64,000 nt of DNA from Curtobacterium sp. VKM Ac-1393 (GCF_015350995.1 NZ_JADKRW010000002.1:248001-312000); one strand, 5' to 3'. Positions 41,340 through 49,457 are shown, numbered from the stretch's first letter. Numbers and translations are program-made. The notes: generated by a model from the sequence alone, not told the origin.

Positions 41340-41839
41340 GCGAACACTTCCGATCGGTCACTAGCGGCGGCTCGCGCCTCCCACCGACGCGCACTGTCGA
41401 ACGCTCCGTGGCACAGGCGGCACCGAGGGTCGTAGTCCTCTGGATGTGGGCCGTAGGTCATCCACGAGTGCGGAGCCTTGGGCTGGTTCCACCCCTGGAG
41501 TTCGTGGGCCGAGTCACCGCGGTAGGACCACTGCTCAGCCTGGCGACCGCAGTCGATGCACTCGTGGTCGCATGCCCGGCCCCGTGCCTCCCGCACCCGG
41601 ACGTGTGCTGTGGCGTAGGAGATCTCGGTGCTCCACCTCGCGAATCTGTCCACAGCGCCACGTGAGGTGGTGCTGTTGGGCGAGGTTTCTCCTAGGTGTC
41701 TTTCCTCTAGTGGTTCCTCGGTGGCTCCTTGGGGGTACGTCGTACGTACCCCTCTCGGTACGTTGGACGTACCTGTCAGGGGTACGTCGGACCTACCTGC
41801 CAGGGGTACGTCGGACGTACCCCTCACCTCACCGATCAT
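41336..41839 (-). CDS. HNH-like zinc-binding protein with iteron-encoded N-terminus
   Basis: 167 aa. Residues about 90-155 carry two Cys pairs and His residues in an HNH/zinc-ribbon arrangement (ACDHECIDCGRQAEQWSY, then YGPHPEDYDPRCRLCHGAFD). These fit phage-type HNH proteins, though the catalytic His-Asn-His order is not certain. Residues 1-36 (RGTSDVPLAGRSDVPLTG...) are simply the translation of the four DNA iterons at 41734-41821, so the true start may be further inside. Overlaps the upstream gene by 11 bp and the downstream gene by 4 bp. Confidence 0.6.
   Translation of the reverse strand: MIGEVRGTSDVPLAGRSDVPLTGTSNVPRGVRTTYPQGATEEPLEERHLGETSPNSTTSRGAVDRFARWSTEISYATAHVRVREARGRACDHECIDCGRQAEQWSYRGDSAHELQGWNQPKAPHSWMTYGPHPEDYDPRCRLCHGAFDSARRWEARAAASDRSEVFA
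41734..41821. repeat. Four palindromic 17-bp iterons (candidate replication origin or regulator array)
   Basis: GGTACGTCGGACGTACC at 41805-41821, with variants at 41734-41750, 41757-41773 and 41781-41797. The start-to-start spacing is 23, 24 and 24 bp. Each unit is itself a near-palindrome (GGTACGTC/GACGTACC). Ordered, regularly phased palindromes overlapping a coding region recall lambda-type origins, whose iterons lie within the O gene. An operator array is the alternative. Confidence 0.8.
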
Positions 41840-42206
41840 CGTCGTTCTCCACAGGTCGCAGCCTCAGGGAGTACTCGGCGCGCTGGCCCTCGCGGCCCCT
41901 GCGTTCCGATGCAATGGCGCCTCGGCGAACTAGCCCAGTCGTCGCGACCTTGACGCGCTGGAATGCGTTGGTGCGCTGCCGCTCGATCTTCACGGCATCC
42001 GGATCACCCGGTGCTGGCTCGTCGGGAATCGCGAATCCGAGAGCGAACGCGGACGATTCCCGCGATGCGAAGTAGCGCGGCTTCGCGTCGGCGTCGAGCG
42101 CGGTCAGTGCCATGTAGACAAGCAAGCGAAACTCGTTCGGAGCGAGCGGCACACGTTGTGCGAACACAATCGCTTCGCCCACTAGCCGCGCGCCCACGGT
42201 GCGCAT
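41829..42206 (-). CDS. Winged-helix-like protein, possible iteron-binding replication protein
   Basis: A 125-aa protein. The sequence (VPLAPNEFRLLVYMALTALD, RYFASRESSAFALGF, NAFQRVKVATTGLVRRGAIA, then a basic strand RRGREGQRAEYSLRLRP) reads as a winged helix with a wing at the end. Such domains are found in small replication initiators and phage O-like proteins. It lies immediately before the iterons in its direction of transcription. The functional link is inference; no named family is recognised. ATG start, overlapping the gene upstream by 25 bp. Confidence 0.55.
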   Translation of the reverse strand: MRTVGARLVGEAIVFAQRVPLAPNEFRLLVYMALTALDADAKPRYFASRESSAFALGFAIPDEPAPGDPDAVKIERQRTNAFQRVKVATTGLVRRGAIASERRGREGQRAEYSLRLRPVENDDDR

Positions 42207-42397
42207 TCCGAACTGGTCGATTCCGGCAGTAGGTCGCTATACTGAAACTGCTGCGGATGAATGCCCTGGTGACGGCTTCGGATCTCGGCGACTGGCCTGG
42301 TTCGCTCTATTCCCCGTGGGGCGAGCCAGGCGCCGACTCCCCAGTAGAGCAAGAGCAACAGCCATGGGATGGCGCCCCACGCGAGCAGCGCCCCCAT
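42182..42397 (-). CDS. Small membrane protein of unknown function
   Basis: 71 aa with one N-terminal membrane helix (LLAWGAIPWLLLLLYWGVGAWL) and a polar tail. Its ATG overlaps the stop of the excisionase-like gene as TGATG, which supports coupled translation, and it overlaps the next gene by 25 bp. No family is recognised. Confidence 0.5.
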   Translation of the reverse strand: MGALLAWGAIPWLLLLLYWGVGAWLAPRGIERTRPVAEIRSRHQGIHPQQFQYSDLLPESTSSECAPWARG

Positions 42398-42588
42398 CAG
42401 CGACCACCCGGCCCGAGGGGCTTACCAAGCGCGTCGAGGTCCGCTTGGCGGATTCGGACCAGTCGCGGTCCATACCGGTAGGCGGCCAGGCGGCCACTCG
42501 ATACCCAGCGCCGAATCGTCTTGTAGTCCACGCCCATCTGCGCCGCTGCGTCGGCGATGGACAGATCTGGGGTCGTCCGTGTGCTCAC
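42397..42588 (-). CDS. Excisionase-like helix-turn-helix protein
   Basis: A 63-aa protein with a MerR/Xis-type winged helix: LSIADAAAQMGVDYKTIRRW, then VSSGRLAAYRYGPRLVRIRQ and ADLDALGKPL. GGAGGA lies upstream of the GTG. This is the standard small excision and regulatory protein of actinobacterial integrative elements, expected to assist the integrase in excision and perhaps to repress int. Confidence 0.82.
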   Translation of the reverse strand: MSTRTTPDLSIADAAAQMGVDYKTIRRWVSSGRLAAYRYGPRLVRIRQADLDALGKPLGPGGR

Positions 42589-42943
42589 GGAATCCTCCGG
42601 TGAAGTCGCTCGGAGAGCAGCGCCGTGACTTGGCACTGCTCGATGATGAACGACCTACGTCCGAGGAACCCGCCGTCAGCGATTTCGGTCTAGTTGGGGG
42701 CTCCCGGCCGATTCCCAACTGCTGAGAACAATACCACAGACGGGCATCGACGGCGATAGTGCGCCACGTTGTTCGTACGTTGTTGAGTGTGGCTCTACAC
42801 ATTCCCATTGAGCATTACTGAACCCCTGTTGTCGCATTCCGACAGGCCCCTTTGTGCAGTTCGGTGCACTACTGAGGCGGCGCCTTCGGAACGTCGCTGG
42901 GTGGCTATACGGTCGCAGGACGGGGCGCACGACCGGAACGGGT
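42589..42943. promoter_or_regulatory. Gene-free control region of the element
   Basis: No gene is supported. An inverted repeat AGTTGGG (42692-42698) / CCCAACT (42714-42720) lies upstream of the excisionase-like gene, and a TATTGT-like -10 on the minus strand is near 42730. The region is noticeably AT-richer than the rest of the element. It probably holds the promoter and operators for the minus-strand operon. Confidence 0.4.
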
Positions 42944-43129
42944 CTACGGCGTATCCATGCCCTTTGATCGCGAGCCATTGCGGCCCACGAGGTGGTCCAT
43001 TCGGGCGAGCGCAAGGTCCGCCTGTGCCTCATCCCCAGCGGCACGAGCGACCGCGACTGTAGCCAGTTCTCTCCGCAGCGCCACGATGCGCTTGGCGGCC
43101 GTGCGAGCCTGAGCAGCAGTGAGCATCAC
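42944..43129 (-). CDS. Small protein of unknown function
   Basis: 61 aa, MMLTAAQARTAAKRIVALRR then a continuing helix (ELATVAVARAAGDEAQADLA). Predicted helical and Ala-rich. Located 63 nt downstream of the integrase stop on the same strand. No family is recognised; two adjacent ATGs are possible starts. Confidence 0.45.
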   Translation of the reverse strand: MMLTAAQARTAAKRIVALRRELATVAVARAAGDEAQADLALARMDHLVGRNGSRSKGMDTP

Positions 43130-43192
43130 GACTGCACCGCAGCCCTTGCCACCGACACTCCAGTTGTCTCCACTACCGGCACTGCTGCGTCC

Positions 43193-44317
43193 TCACTCAT
43201 CGGCCATCCGAGCCGCCAGTTCGGCGTCGCGGCCGGTCACGGCCTGGTACCGCATTGCAGCCGCCACCGTCGAGTGACCGAGCCGCGCCTGGATCTCCCG
43301 CAGCGTGGCGCCGGTCTGGGCGTAGCGGGTACCAGCGAAGTGGCGCAGTGCGTGCCAGGGCATGTCCGTACGGCCCGCCGCCTCTCGTGCCGGATACCAG
43401 GACCGAGCGAACGTGGACTGCGCGAGGTGCATGCCGCTGCGGGACGGGAACAGCAGCGCGCCCGCGTCAGGCCCCACACGGTCGTTGAGGTGACCGATCA
43501 CGGCTGAGCGGGCGGTGGGCGGCAGTGCGACGACGCGGACGCCAGCCGCCGACTTGGGCAGACCCACCCTGAAACCACCGGCTGTGTGCACGACGGCCCG
43601 GGACACGCTCACGAGCACGGTCGAGTCGGTCAGCGTGACGTCCGATCGACGCAGTTCGGTCAGTTCGCCGTAGCGCAGACCGCCCCACGCAGCGATGAGC
43701 ACGGCGAGCCGCAGGTGATCGGGCATGTGCTTCACGATCGTGCGAAGTTCCTCCAGCGTGGGTGGCTCGACCTTGCGACCCGTCGTCGCGTTCTGAGCGC
43801 CGCGGACCTGTGCTGGATTGGCGGTCAGGATGCCGTCGCCGGTCGCGGTCTGCAGGATGGCCCGCAGTAGTCCGTAGGCACGGGCGGCCTGGGTCAACTT
43901 GCCCGAGGCCGTGAGCCCCGCGTACCAGGTGCGCACCATGACCGGGGTGATCTGTGCGACGGGCGCAGTCAGTAGCGGCTGCAGAGGCCCAGCCAGCAGC
44001 CGCTCGTACTCGACCCTGGTGCGCTCACGGAGCGGCGCCCCGTCTCGTCCGGTCCTGGTCGAGATCCACGACCTCGCGTACGCCTCCAGTGACTCGTGGG
44101 CTTGCAGGGCCGCACGCGGTGGGCGCCAATCGCCCGTCACCACACGGGAGCGCTGCTGGGCGAGCCAGCCTCGGGCGTCCGTCATGTTGTCGAACGTGGT
44201 GGGTGCCGCGTGCCGCTCGCCGTCCGGTCCGACGTACCGCGCTCGGATTCGACCACTGGGCAGCCGGTCGAGCTGCCCCCACGACTCTCGCGTCTTGCGT
44301 GCCTTTGGTCGCGCCAT
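43193..44317 (-). CDS. Tyrosine recombinase (phage-type integrase)
   Basis: A 374-aa protein: an N-terminal AP2-like arm-binding domain (about 15-60, GRIRARYVGPDGERHAAPTT), a SAM-like core-binding domain (about 72-165) and a catalytic domain with Arg215 (GGLRYGEL), Lys255, His322, Arg325 (WHALRHFAGT), His348 and nucleophile Tyr357 (AAAMRYQAV). All catalytic residues are present, so it should be active. It sits at the right end of the element facing inward, 152 bp from attR, and targets tRNA-Val(GAC). Confidence 0.95.
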   Translation of the reverse strand: MARPKARKTRESWGQLDRLPSGRIRARYVGPDGERHAAPTTFDNMTDARGWLAQQRSRVVTGDWRPPRAALQAHESLEAYARSWISTRTGRDGAPLRERTRVEYERLLAGPLQPLLTAPVAQITPVMVRTWYAGLTASGKLTQAARAYGLLRAILQTATGDGILTANPAQVRGAQNATTGRKVEPPTLEELRTIVKHMPDHLRLAVLIAAWGGLRYGELTELRRSDVTLTDSTVLVSVSRAVVHTAGGFRVGLPKSAAGVRVVALPPTARSAVIGHLNDRVGPDAGALLFPSRSGMHLAQSTFARSWYPAREAAGRTDMPWHALRHFAGTRYAQTGATLREIQARLGHSTVAAAMRYQAVTGRDAELAARMADE

Positions 44318-44333
44318 GGTCCCCGTCCTCGTC

Positions 44334-44364
44334 GTGGGACAACGTGGGATATCTCCTGTCCCAC
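44334..44364. promoter_or_regulatory. Putative integrase arm site / int operator, right end
   Basis: GTGGGACAACGTGGGA (44334-44349) followed by the inverted copy TGTCCCAC (44357-44364), directly upstream of the integrase start. It matches the left-end site at 37947-37963 apart from spacer length. Confidence 0.5.
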
Positions 44365-44468
44365 GGTGTCCTCTAGAGGGTAACAGCGGGTAGGTGGTCA
44401 TGCGCTCCGATCCCAGTGCTGGCAGGGCAGATCGGCGTAACGGCGGGGGAGCGACGGCGCCCAGCAAG

Positions 44469-44494
44469 ACTGGTTCGATCCCAGTATCGCCCAC
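44469..44494 (+). repeat. attR: displaced 3' end of tRNA-Val
   Basis: 26 bp identical to 37873-37898, not preceded by the rest of a tRNA. It is followed directly by a terminator hairpin (44503-44541), which must be the original tRNA terminator before insertion. Confidence 0.9.
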
Positions 44495-44502
44495 CACCGA
44501 GG

Positions 44503-44541
44503 AGCCCCCGGCAGGACCATCAGGTCCGGCCGGGGGCTTTC
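44503..44541 (+). terminator. Original tRNA-Val terminator, displaced by the element
   Basis: Arms AGCCCCCGGC (44503-44512) and GCCGGGGGCT (44529-44538), then TTT. Its position right after attR shows that it belonged to the uninterrupted tRNA operon. Confidence 0.8.
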
Positions 44542-45174
44542 GTCTGCCCGGGACCACGCCCTCTCGTTCACGCAGGACACTCGGCACGGATCTGGCACGT
44601 TCTGCTGTCCCGCCGCATCGGAACCGCGCTGTCCCTCCGCGCGTCGCTCTCGCCCGATGGCCTCCTCCGCGTGACCATCTCCGACTTCGACGTCGAAGCC
44701 AGAACCGGGTCGCGCTCTGGGGTGGTCGTGCTCGGAATCGCGAGCGCAATCGCCGGAGTTCTCGCGGTCGTCGCCGCGGCCGCCGCGCCTTGCTCATCGT
44801 CGTCGTGCCGGCCGGAGCGCTACTCGTAGCGGGCCAGCACTGCAATGGGTTCTCGGACTGCCCTGGTCAAACTCCGGAAGCGAGTTGGCCGGCGACACGG
44901 CCATTGGCATCGTGGCGACGGTTGTGTGCGGCGCCGTGCTCATGGGCTTCCGTCGTGCAACGAGGCGTAAAAGAGATCAGGGGACGCGCGCTCAAGGACC
45001 TGGTGAGCCAGCGGACGGCCTCCCGAAGGGCCGCGGTATCGCCTGGCCAGCATGCGCCGTCGGCGCGAACACCACAACGGTCGCAAGAAGTGACCCGGGC
45101 CTGACGTCGCTGTACTCGTCGCAGGATCTGCAGCATGCATGTCCCGGTGACCGATCCGCTTCTGCGACAGAGAT
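44542..45174. other. Gene-poor stretch beyond attR, possibly a decayed gene
   Basis: No intact gene is supported. Fragments of membrane-protein-like sequence appear in two plus-strand frames (VVVLGIASAIAGVLAVVAAAA near 44740 and DTAIGIVATVVCGAVLMG near 44900), interrupted by stops and frame changes. This suggests a broken small membrane-protein gene. GC is uneven compared with the flanks. Confidence 0.4.
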
Positions 45175-46125
45175 TCATTCCTGGAACGTGGTTCGGTACG
45201 CAGTCGGGGAGGTGCCGATGATGCTGCCGAAGTGGCGGCGGAGGTTTGCGTCGGATCGCAGCCCGGTCGCTTCGGCGATCTGGGTCATGGTGAAGTCGGT
45301 GCGTTCGAGGAGTTCTCTGGCACGGTCGATCCTGGCGCGGAGGACCCACTGCATCGGGGTGATGCCGGTGTCGGCCGTGAACCGGCGTGAGAACGTCCGC
45401 GCCGACACGTTCGCTTGGCGTGCAAGGGCGGCGAGGGAGAGATCGTCCTGGAGGTGGTCGAGTGCCCAGGCTCGGGTGGCTGCGAAGACGTCGCCCAGGG
45501 GTTCCGGGATGCTGCGGGGCACGTACTGGGCTTGGCCGCCGCTGCGGTATGGGGCGCTGACGAGGCGTCGTGCGACGTGGTTCGCGAGTGCGACGCCGTG
45601 GTCGCGGCGGATGAGGTGGAGGCAGAGGTCGATGCCGCTGGCGGCGCCGGCGCTGGTGAGTACGTCACCGGCGTCGACGAACAACACGTGCTCGTCGACG
45701 TCCACCGCTGGGTACTGCTCGCGGAGGACGTGTGTGTAGTGCCAGTGCGTCGTGGCGCGTCGTCCGTTGAGGAGGCCGGCGGCGGCGAGGGTGAACGCGC
45801 CGGTGGAGATGGCGGCGATCCGGACACCGCGCTCGTGGGCGGCTTGGAGCGCTGCGATCACCGCTGCCGCTGTGGTGACGTCGGAGGGGTTCCGGTAGCC
45901 GGGGACGAGGATGGTGTCGGCCCACGCGAGGGTTTCGAGGTTATTGCCGACGGCGTAGGCGAGTCCGTTCCACCCGTCGACGGTCCCCGCGTGCTCGGCG
46001 CAGACGCGGACCTCGTAGGGCATGCTCGGGCGTTTGGCGAAGACGTGAGCTGCGATCCCGACGTCGAGTGCTTTCGCCCCGTCGAGGACGAGCACCGCTA
46101 CCCGGTGGTCGCTGTCAGTGGTCAC
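45175..46125 (-). CDS. GlxA-type transcriptional regulator (DJ-1/PfpI domain plus AraC HTH)
   Basis: 316 aa. Residues 7-175 are a DJ-1/PfpI-like sensor domain (VAVLVLDGAKALDVGIAAHVF; AAISTGAFTLAAAGLLNGRRATTHW, where Ser/Thr replaces the usual nucleophilic Cys). Residues 215-310 carry two AraC helix-turn-helices (LSLAALARQANVSARTFSRRF; MTQIAEATGLRSDANLRRHF). These regulators commonly control amine or detoxification genes; here the neighbour is an MFS exporter 10 bp upstream on the same strand, with an FMN reductase divergent from that. GTG start chosen to give MTTDSDHRVAVLVLDG. Confidence 0.9.
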   Translation of the reverse strand: MTTDSDHRVAVLVLDGAKALDVGIAAHVFAKRPSMPYEVRVCAEHAGTVDGWNGLAYAVGNNLETLAWADTILVPGYRNPSDVTTAAAVIAALQAAHERGVRIAAISTGAFTLAAAGLLNGRRATTHWHYTHVLREQYPAVDVDEHVLFVDAGDVLTSAGAASGIDLCLHLIRRDHGVALANHVARRLVSAPYRSGGQAQYVPRSIPEPLGDVFAATRAWALDHLQDDLSLAALARQANVSARTFSRRFTADTGITPMQWVLRARIDRARELLERTDFTMTQIAEATGLRSDANLRRHFGSIIGTSPTAYRTTFQE

Positions 46126-46135
46126 GGTCCCGAAC

Positions 46136-47362
46136 CTAGCGCGAGGCCGTGCGGGCACGCGTCTCGCCTCGAGCGGCATGCAGGGCCACGGAGGCGGTGA
46201 GCACGAGGAGCACGATCACTGCCGCTGCGACGAACACAGCCCGGTAGGGGGTGGCGAACGAGCCGAGCGCGGCGATGAGCAGGCCCGCGAGGACGGCTCC
46301 GGCGCGGCGGGTGTTCGTGAACAGTCCGGAGGCGAGACCCGGGCTCGGGAACACGTCTTGGAACACGGTCAGTCCGAGGCCGGCGACGGTGGCGAAGAAC
46401 CAGGCGTTCAGGGGTTGCAATGCCAGGAGTTGCCACGGCTCTTGCACCAATGCCACAAGGCCGTAGTAGGCGACACCGCACGCACAACCACCAGCGAGGA
46501 GGAGCCGGGTCGAGCGGTGTTCTTGGAGTCGCCCGATGAGCAGCAGCGCGGGGATCTCCAAGAGTGCGGCGGCACCGAGGACGATACCTGCCCAGGTGAT
46601 CGGAGCGCCGAGGTCGTGCGACACGAACAGGGTCGCGATCGTCACGGTGGCGATGTTCGTCGCTTGCAGCAGCGTGAACGCACCGACGACACCCCATCGG
46701 TTCCAGCCACGCAGCTGCGCGAGCAACCGCGGACGAGATGCCGCGTCATCAGCGGGAGCGGGGCGGCGTTGGCGGAGCAGCAGGAACGCGGTGGTGACGT
46801 TGACCAGCCCGATGCCGGCGAGGAGTGCCAGAGCTGCCGGGGTGCCTGCCGCACCGGCGACGAGGGTCGCCAGGGGTGGGCCGATCACCCAGGCAAAGGA
46901 CACGATCGCGCGCGTCCGGATGACTTGCGTAGGTGGCGCCCCTTCGTGGCGGAGCTGCGCGAACAGCAGCGTCGACCCGACGCCGGGCGGGCCGCCGAGG
47001 ACGACCAGTGCAAGCACGACGATGGGCAGCGACGTCGTGGCGCTGAGGACCGCGACGAGAGCGACGCCGCCGACGGCACAGAACACCAGCGGGCGAAGGT
47101 AGTCGCGGCTCCGATCTGCGAGGGTCGGGATGACCAGGGAGGCGACGAACCCACCGACGTTGTAAAGACCGAGGACCCAGCCGACCTCGGTCGCGGTCGC
47201 TCCGTAGAGTGACACGAGAAGAACGGCGAGGAGCGGGTTCAGGACCGCGAACTGCAGTGCCCAGAACCACGCTCCCACAGGCCACAGCAGGCGACCCTGC
47301 CCCCTGGGGCTGAAGCTGTCGGTTGCCGTTCTGCGAGAGTCGCGGACGTCCTTGTCGGTCAC
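46136..47362 (-). CDS. MFS exporter, sugar-efflux SetA-like
   Basis: A 408-aa protein with 12 membrane helices (FWALQFAVLNPLLAVLLVSLYGATATEVG start; loop 2-3 TLADRSRDYLRPLVF). The pattern fits the SotB/SetA efflux group that exports sugars or drugs. GTG start (MTDKDVRDSRRTATDSF). It is probably co-transcribed with the GlxA-type regulator, its likely controller. The substrate is unknown. Confidence 0.8.
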   Translation of the reverse strand: MTDKDVRDSRRTATDSFSPRGQGRLLWPVGAWFWALQFAVLNPLLAVLLVSLYGATATEVGWVLGLYNVGGFVASLVIPTLADRSRDYLRPLVFCAVGGVALVAVLSATTSLPIVVLALVVLGGPPGVGSTLLFAQLRHEGAPPTQVIRTRAIVSFAWVIGPPLATLVAGAAGTPAALALLAGIGLVNVTTAFLLLRQRRPAPADDAASRPRLLAQLRGWNRWGVVGAFTLLQATNIATVTIATLFVSHDLGAPITWAGIVLGAAALLEIPALLLIGRLQEHRSTRLLLAGGCACGVAYYGLVALVQEPWQLLALQPLNAWFFATVAGLGLTVFQDVFPSPGLASGLFTNTRRAGAVLAGLLIAALGSFATPYRAVFVAAAVIVLLVLTASVALHAARGETRARTASR

Positions 47363-47467
47363 ACGATCAGCCAATCGGACTCGGTCCTGCGGCACCAGCG
47401 AGCGTCGTGACACCGGCCGTACAGATCGCGCCAGTTCGAGCTGCGAACCACTCGGTACCGTGACCTG

Positions 47468-48046
47468 ATGGTCTCCCTGCGCCTGCCCGTCATTTCATGC
47501 AGCCTCGACCCCGCCAGCTGCAGTCGCCGTCTCGCCGAGCAATCGGCAGCCCTCCTGACCGCGACTGGACACCGATCCGACGTCATTGACCTCGCATCGG
47601 TCGCGTTGCCGGCTTTCGACAACGACCGGGTGTTCGACAGTGATGCGTTCGGCGCGCTCCACAGTCTCGTCCGTGAGGCTGACGGGGTGGTGCTGGCGTT
47701 CCCGATCTACAACTGGGCTCCGTCGTCCACCGTCAAATCGCTCATCGAGGCCACAGGCGCGACCGGCGACGGCCGTCGCGCGGCTTGGTTCGACAAAGTG
47801 GTCACTTTCGTGTGCGCTGCCGGTCTGCCGCACAGTTACATGGCGACCGGCGCGCTCACGCAGTCCCTGATGTTGGACTTCAAGTGCGTGGTGAACCCGT
47901 ACACGGCGTACTTCTCGGAGCGGGACTGGGAAGCAGACACGCTCAGCGAGGACCGGGCCGCCCGCCTGAGCAAGACCATGACGGTGCACGCTGAGCTCGC
48001 GAGCCTGCTCAGCGGCAGAACCTACCTTTCGGACTGGGAGGTCTGA
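47468..48046 (+). CDS. NAD(P)H-dependent FMN reductase
   Basis: A 192-aa flavodoxin-fold protein: a phosphate-binding N-terminus (PVISCSLDPASCSRRLAEQS), the loop ADGVVLAFPIYNWAPSSTVKSLIEATG with the IYNWxPSxxxKxxIE pattern of the family, and a C-terminal helix. Predicted to reduce FMN or quinone-like compounds in the cytosol. Divergent from the MFS exporter over 105 nt, so it may respond to the same GlxA-type regulator. Confidence 0.85.
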   Translation: MVSLRLPVISCSLDPASCSRRLAEQSAALLTATGHRSDVIDLASVALPAFDNDRVFDSDAFGALHSLVREADGVVLAFPIYNWAPSSTVKSLIEATGATGDGRRAAWFDKVVTFVCAAGLPHSYMATGALTQSLMLDFKCVVNPYTAYFSERDWEADTLSEDRAARLSKTMTVHAELASLLSGRTYLSDWEV

Positions 48047-48395
48047 GCCTGACAATTCCTGACCGACCAGTTCGTTCAGAGAAGATCAACACCACGAACG
48101 CCGTAACGACGCACACTGCTCCGACGATTTTTGTCGGCACACCTGGTGGCAACACGAAGAGCCCGACTCCGCAAGCCGCGAGCACGATCAGGAGAGCGAG
48201 AGCCCAGGGGCGCCAGGCCCAGGAAAGCCGAAATTCAAGCCCACAGCCGCTGCATGCATCCGAGCATGGCCGATGGATCCGCCGCGCTGCTGAGAGCGTC
48301 GACGGCTCACCAAGGCAAGCGATGGAAGCATCTCCGGCCCGGCCTGCTGGCGGATCCTTCGCCGGGCGTTCGCGGCGTTGACCGGCTCTACTCAC
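48009..48395 (-). CDS. Small two-helix membrane protein, uncertain
   Basis: Up to 128 aa. The convincing part is the C-terminal 75 residues with two membrane helices (WALALLIVLAACGVGLFVLPPG, KIVGAVCVVTAFVVLIFSE). The N-terminal half is Arg/Pro-rich and a later start is likely. It overlaps the convergent FMN reductase gene by 38 bp. No family is recognised. Confidence 0.4.
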   Translation of the reverse strand: MSRAGQRRERPAKDPPAGRAGDASIACLGEPSTLSAARRIHRPCSDACSGCGLEFRLSWAWRPWALALLIVLAACGVGLFVLPPGVPTKIVGAVCVVTAFVVLIFSERTGRSGIVRLRPPSPKGRFCR

Positions 48396-48798
48396 ACGCT
48401 GGCAGTGCTAGGAGTTCCGCGCAGCTAGACACGGTCCAACCGCTCTGACCGTAGGAGTCGTATGCAGACGTGGAAGCGACCTTGACTGCGGTGCCATTCA
48501 CTTGCGCGAAGAACGGGACGGGATCGCCTTCGGTTGTTCGCTGGATCCAGGCAAGGGTGGCAGTTCGTCCGTGACGTGCAAGCTGATCGAGGCATCGCAG
48601 TGCCTCTCCTGGCAGTTCACCATTCCCGTGAACTTCCACCTGCCCGCAGTCCTTCCCCGTCGGTACGTGTACCCAGCTCGGTGCTCCGTCGAGTTTCCGA
48701 GCGGCTTCGACGGGATCAGCGGGGGTGCCACTGCAGGCTGCGAGGAGCGCCACAAAGACGAGCGCGAGCCCTGCCCCGATGATCTGACGCTTGTCCAC
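48388..48798 (-). CDS. Putative lipoprotein
   Basis: A 136-aa protein with a lipoprotein signal peptide: GTG start, then DKRQIIGAGLALVFVALLAACS with lipobox LAAC. Mature part about 115 residues with Cys residues (GKDCGQVEVHG; ALRCLDQL; SSCAELLALPAC) that could pair outside the membrane. No family is recognised. Confidence 0.65.
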   Translation of the reverse strand: MDKRQIIGAGLALVFVALLAACSGTPADPVEAARKLDGAPSWVHVPTGKDCGQVEVHGNGELPGEALRCLDQLARHGRTATLAWIQRTTEGDPVPFFAQVNGTAVKVASTSAYDSYGQSGWTVSSCAELLALPACE

Positions 48799-48902
48799 GA
48801 GATGAGCATGGCCGATACGGAAGCGCTCAACGGTCACGATCCAGCAACGTGTCGATAGCCGCTCGGTCAGCGGGACTGTGACGCGACGCCGCCGCGGATG
48901 GG

Positions 48903-49118
48903 TCAGTAGCCACGGCGGTAGAGCGTTTGATACACGAACACCCAGACGACGAGGGCGGCCAACCCGACCCCACCGATCCACTTCGCGGTCGTGCCACCGG
49001 TGAACAGCAGCCAGAAGCACGGCGCGGTCAAGAATTCGGTGCCGACTGCAATGGGGATTCGATAGCGCGTTGTCCATGTCTTTGGGATTGGGCCGTCAGA
49101 TTCGTCAACATCGCTCAC
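48903..49118 (-). CDS. Small two-helix membrane protein
   Basis: A 71-aa protein, GTG start, MSDVDESDGPIPKTWTTRYR then helices IPIAVGTEFLTAPCFWLLFT and WIGGVGLAALVVWVFVYQTL. No family is recognised. Part of a run of tiny membrane proteins at 48-51 kb. Confidence 0.5.
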   Translation of the reverse strand: MSDVDESDGPIPKTWTTRYRIPIAVGTEFLTAPCFWLLFTGGTTAKWIGGVGLAALVVWVFVYQTLYRRGY

Positions 49119-49244
49119 GACGCGAGCGTCGTTCCGGCGACGACAGGCAAAGTGGCCTCGGCTAATATGTGCGGCTTCACGCCTCGACGAGTTCCGTTGG
49201 CCGATCAGGTACCGGACGCCGCGAGTGGAGGGTTGAATGCAAGC

Positions 49245-49457
49245 ATGTTGTCCCGCCTGCCGCCTCGTGTGCTCGGCCTTTCAATCGGCGCGGGGGCTCT
49301 GGCCGCAGGACTCGTCATTGCGCTCATCGGCGCCGGCGTCGGGTACGTCGGGCTCATGGCCGGAGGGCTGGTCATCAGTGCGATGGGGTTCCTGGCCGCG
49401 ATCGTTGGTGCGATTGGCTTCGCACTGCACGGGTCCGCCCGATCCGACGGTGAGTGA
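49245..49457 (+). CDS. Small Gly-rich membrane protein
   Basis: A 70-aa protein with two Gly/Ala-rich helices (LGLSIGAGALAAGLVIALIGAG, VGLMAGGLVISAMGFLAAIV) and a polar end HGSARSDGE. The ATG has GGAGGG about 13 nt upstream. No family is recognised. Confidence 0.5.
   Translation: MLSRLPPRVLGLSIGAGALAAGLVIALIGAGVGYVGLMAGGLVISAMGFLAAIVGAIGFALHGSARSDGE

Larger units (their letters stand above)
37873..44494. mobile_element. 6.6-kb integrative element in tRNA-Val(GAC)
   Basis: Bounded by 26-bp direct repeats. Contents from left to right: TIGR02391-like protein, TIR protein, then on the minus strand two unknowns, an HNH-like protein with iterons, a winged-helix-like protein, a small membrane protein, an excisionase-like HTH protein, a 61-aa protein and a tyrosine integrase at the right end. 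No capsid, portal, terminase, relaxase or FtsK genes are seen, so it is neither a complete phage nor a self-transmissible ICE. It looks like a phage-satellite-type or mobilisable island carrying defence-like cargo. GC is visibly lower than in the flanks. Confidence 0.85.

Noticed and set aside
39116..44317. The integrated element considered as a cryptic complete prophage
   Set aside because: No terminase, portal, capsid, tail or lysis genes fit in the 6.6 kb, so only a satellite-like or mobilisable island is supported.
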